Of a DNA stretch of 64,000 nt, positions 62,781-64,000 are shown one piece after another. The translations under genes and the position numbers were made by a program. Each line of letters starts with the position of its first letter. Position 1 is the first letter of the stretch. The notes beneath the pieces are model-generated. The model saw only the letters and a program-made list of their open reading frames with translations. It was not told the origin of the DNA and searched no databases. Origin of the DNA: Chondromyces crocatus (GTDB lineage: Bacteria > Myxococcota_A > Polyangia > Polyangiales > Polyangiaceae); assembly GCF_001189295.1 (NCBI RefSeq), contig NZ_CP012159.1:5658525-5722524 (forward strand). The letters run 5' to 3'.

Positions 62781-64000
62781 AGCTCCACCTGCAGGCGGAG
62801 GGTCCAGCGGTCGTTCTTCAGGTCGGTCGGAACACCGCGCGCATCACGCGCCAGCGCGTCGAGGATGGCGTCGTACTGGAAGAGCAGCCGTGCGCGGTTG
62901 GGGAGCACCAGCCCGGCGACGGGCGAGAGCGTGGTGATGCCCTGGGCCGTGGGGACGAGCTTGCCGCCGCGGGGGTCGAGGAAGTCGGCGTTGGGGTTGT
63001 AGTGATCGACGCGGAAGCCGGCGATGCCGAAGCGGGTGATCTCCTGGACGAAGGCCCCGTAGTAGAAAAAGTGGCGGACATCGACGCCGGCCGTGATCGG
63101 ATCGGCGGGGTAGAGGCCGCGATCGAGGTTCTGGGCGACCCCGGCCTCGCCGTAGAGCATCGCTTCACCGAGGGGCGTGCGCAGGCGGAGCTGGAGATCG
63201 AGGCCGACGGCCCACCGCGTGAAGTTCTGCGAAGGAGTGGCCGCAGAGCCGGGCAGCGCGGTGACCTCGCCGGGATCGACGGCGGAGTTCTCGTTGAGAT
63301 CACGCCACTGGAGCGTGCCCTTCGTCGCCTCCTGCCCCGGATGGAAGCCCGTTCCATGCAGCGCGGAGACGCCGCCGCTCACCCGGAAGCCTGGGGTCGC
63401 TCGGGTGTCGATGCCGAGCCGCGCGACGACATCCTTGGCGGCGTTGGGATCGCGCGCCGGCCGGGAGGGGCGGTCGTCGACGGGCTCGCCATTGAGCACG
63501 GCGAGTGCGTACCGGAAGAAGCCCAGGCCGCCGGAGAGCCTGGCGCCGACATCGGGCTCGCCCGGGAAGAACGCGAGCGAGGCGACGGAGCGCTCCATGA
63601 ACACGCGCTCCCGTGCGGAGTCGACCAGCTCGAAGCCGAAGGGGATCTCCGAGAGGCCGAAGGTGATCATGGCGAGCGGGACGCCCCCTTCCTGGCGGAC
63701 GCCGCGCGGCCTGGGCTCTCCATTCCAGTCGCTCTGGCGCAGGAGGAGCGAGGCCTCGGCGCGGCGGGCGCCGAAGATGGGACCGCGGGTGGTGCTGCCG
63801 TCGAGTTCGAGGCCGAGTTCGACGTACCGCCAGCCGGCGTCGAGGCGGAGGCGGCCCCGGCGGACGAGGAAGCGATCCTGGTTGAGCAGGACACCGCCCT
63901 GCTGGATCTGGTCTTCGGAGTCCTGGTGGCTCTCGTACTGCGACTGCACGTATGCCGACAGGCGGAACGCGCCCGGCGCGAGCAGGGTGTCGAAGAAGGA
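62777..64000 (-). CDS. Outer-membrane beta-barrel (porin-like) protein, 5' end outside window
   Basis: The frame is open to the right edge, so the N-terminus is missing; a GTG at 63949 is not the real start, since similar sequence (FRLSAYVQSQYESHQDSED) continues across it. The visible 407 residues consist of alternating amphipathic strands with aromatic girdles, such as WRYVELGLELDGSTTRGPIF, FTRWAVGLDLQLRLRTPLGE and ARLLFQYDAILDA, ending with WTLRLQVEL. This resembles porin O/P-type or uncharacterised myxobacterial outer-membrane barrels. It is the first visible gene of the Ton operon, overlapping the lipoprotein start by 4 bp. Confidence 0.78.
   Translation of the reverse strand, partial: SFFDTLLAPGAFRLSAYVQSQYESHQDSEDQIQQGGVLLNQDRFLVRRGRLRLDAGWRYVELGLELDGSTTRGPIFGARRAEASLLLRQSDWNGEPRPRGVRQEGGVPLAMITFGLSEIPFGFELVDSARERVFMERSVASLAFFPGEPDVGARLSGGLGFFRYALAVLNGEPVDDRPSRPARDPNAAKDVVARLGIDTRATPGFRVSGGVSALHGTGFHPGQEATKGTLQWRDLNENSAVDPGEVTALPGSAATPSQNFTRWAVGLDLQLRLRTPLGEAMLYGEAGVAQNLDRGLYPADPITAGVDVRHFFYYGAFVQEITRFGIAGFRVDHYNPNADFLDPRGGKLVPTAQGITTLSPVAGLVLPNRARLLFQYDAILDALARDARGVPTDLKNDRWTLRLQVEL

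Overview
The window looks like chromosomal DNA from a myxobacterium, most likely Sorangiineae/Polyangiales (Sorangium, Polyangium or Chondromyces relatives). The evidence is very high GC, Ser/Thr kinases fused to ATPase and TPR modules, many Gly-rich surface lipoproteins, a DmdC-type acyl-CoA dehydrogenase, GTP-type PEP carboxykinase and TonB/ExbBD systems. Species cannot be fixed from sequence alone. No rRNA, tRNA or CRISPR array was seen.

1-16.9 kb is mostly housekeeping and signalling: the 3' part of a kinase-type AAA/TPR regulator, a LuxR-type response regulator whose phospho-acceptor Asp is Glu, a lipid A-type acyltransferase, an M61-like lipoprotein peptidase, an acyl-CoA dehydrogenase, uridine kinase, a greB-gloA pair, a PAS-GAF-STAS sensor, menB and a propeller-like lipoprotein. 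Two intrinsic terminators are clear, at about 7.03 and 10.9 kb.

17-46.3 kb is an accessory region built around seven paralogous lipoproteins: lipobox, Gly-rich linker, Cys motif and a LamG-like C-terminal domain. Four with a GLD-F-EI N-terminus lie on the + strand and three with a CGPFQ N-terminus lie on the - strand. Two Cys-rich lipoproteins (38.6 and 40.1 kb), long non-coding stretches, leader repeats and an IS630 remnant lie among them.

Embedded in this array (21.2-34.0 kb, all + strand) is the most interesting locus. It holds a Ser/Thr kinase-nSTAND-TPR protein, a SAVED-domain protein fused to an HExxH metalloprotease-like domain, an ECF sigma factor starting 1 bp after it, a second Ser/Thr kinase, a DUF3892-like protein, a CD-NTase, a Cap2 (E2-E1 fusion), a Cap3 (JAMM isopeptidase) and an unknown P-loop ATPase. 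This reads as a type II CBASS anti-phage system. Its likely nucleotide-activated effector is a SAVED-protease placed next to a sigma factor and kinase. The layout resembles the CRISPR-linked CalpL-CalpT-CalpS protease/anti-sigma/sigma cascade and would be a CBASS version of signal-dependent transcriptional reprogramming; this is inference from domains and gene order.

46.4-64 kb returns to core-like genes: a PEGA protein, an M4 (thermolysin-like) protease, GTP-PEPCK with a natural His-rich tail, an epimerase-methyltransferase pair, an OLD/ABC-like ATPase with altered Walker residues, and about 1 kb of non-coding DNA with a 43-bp tandem repeat. At the right edge is a tightly packed - strand Ton operon: porin-like protein, lipoprotein, exbB, exbD, tonB, TonB-dependent receptor, lipoprotein.
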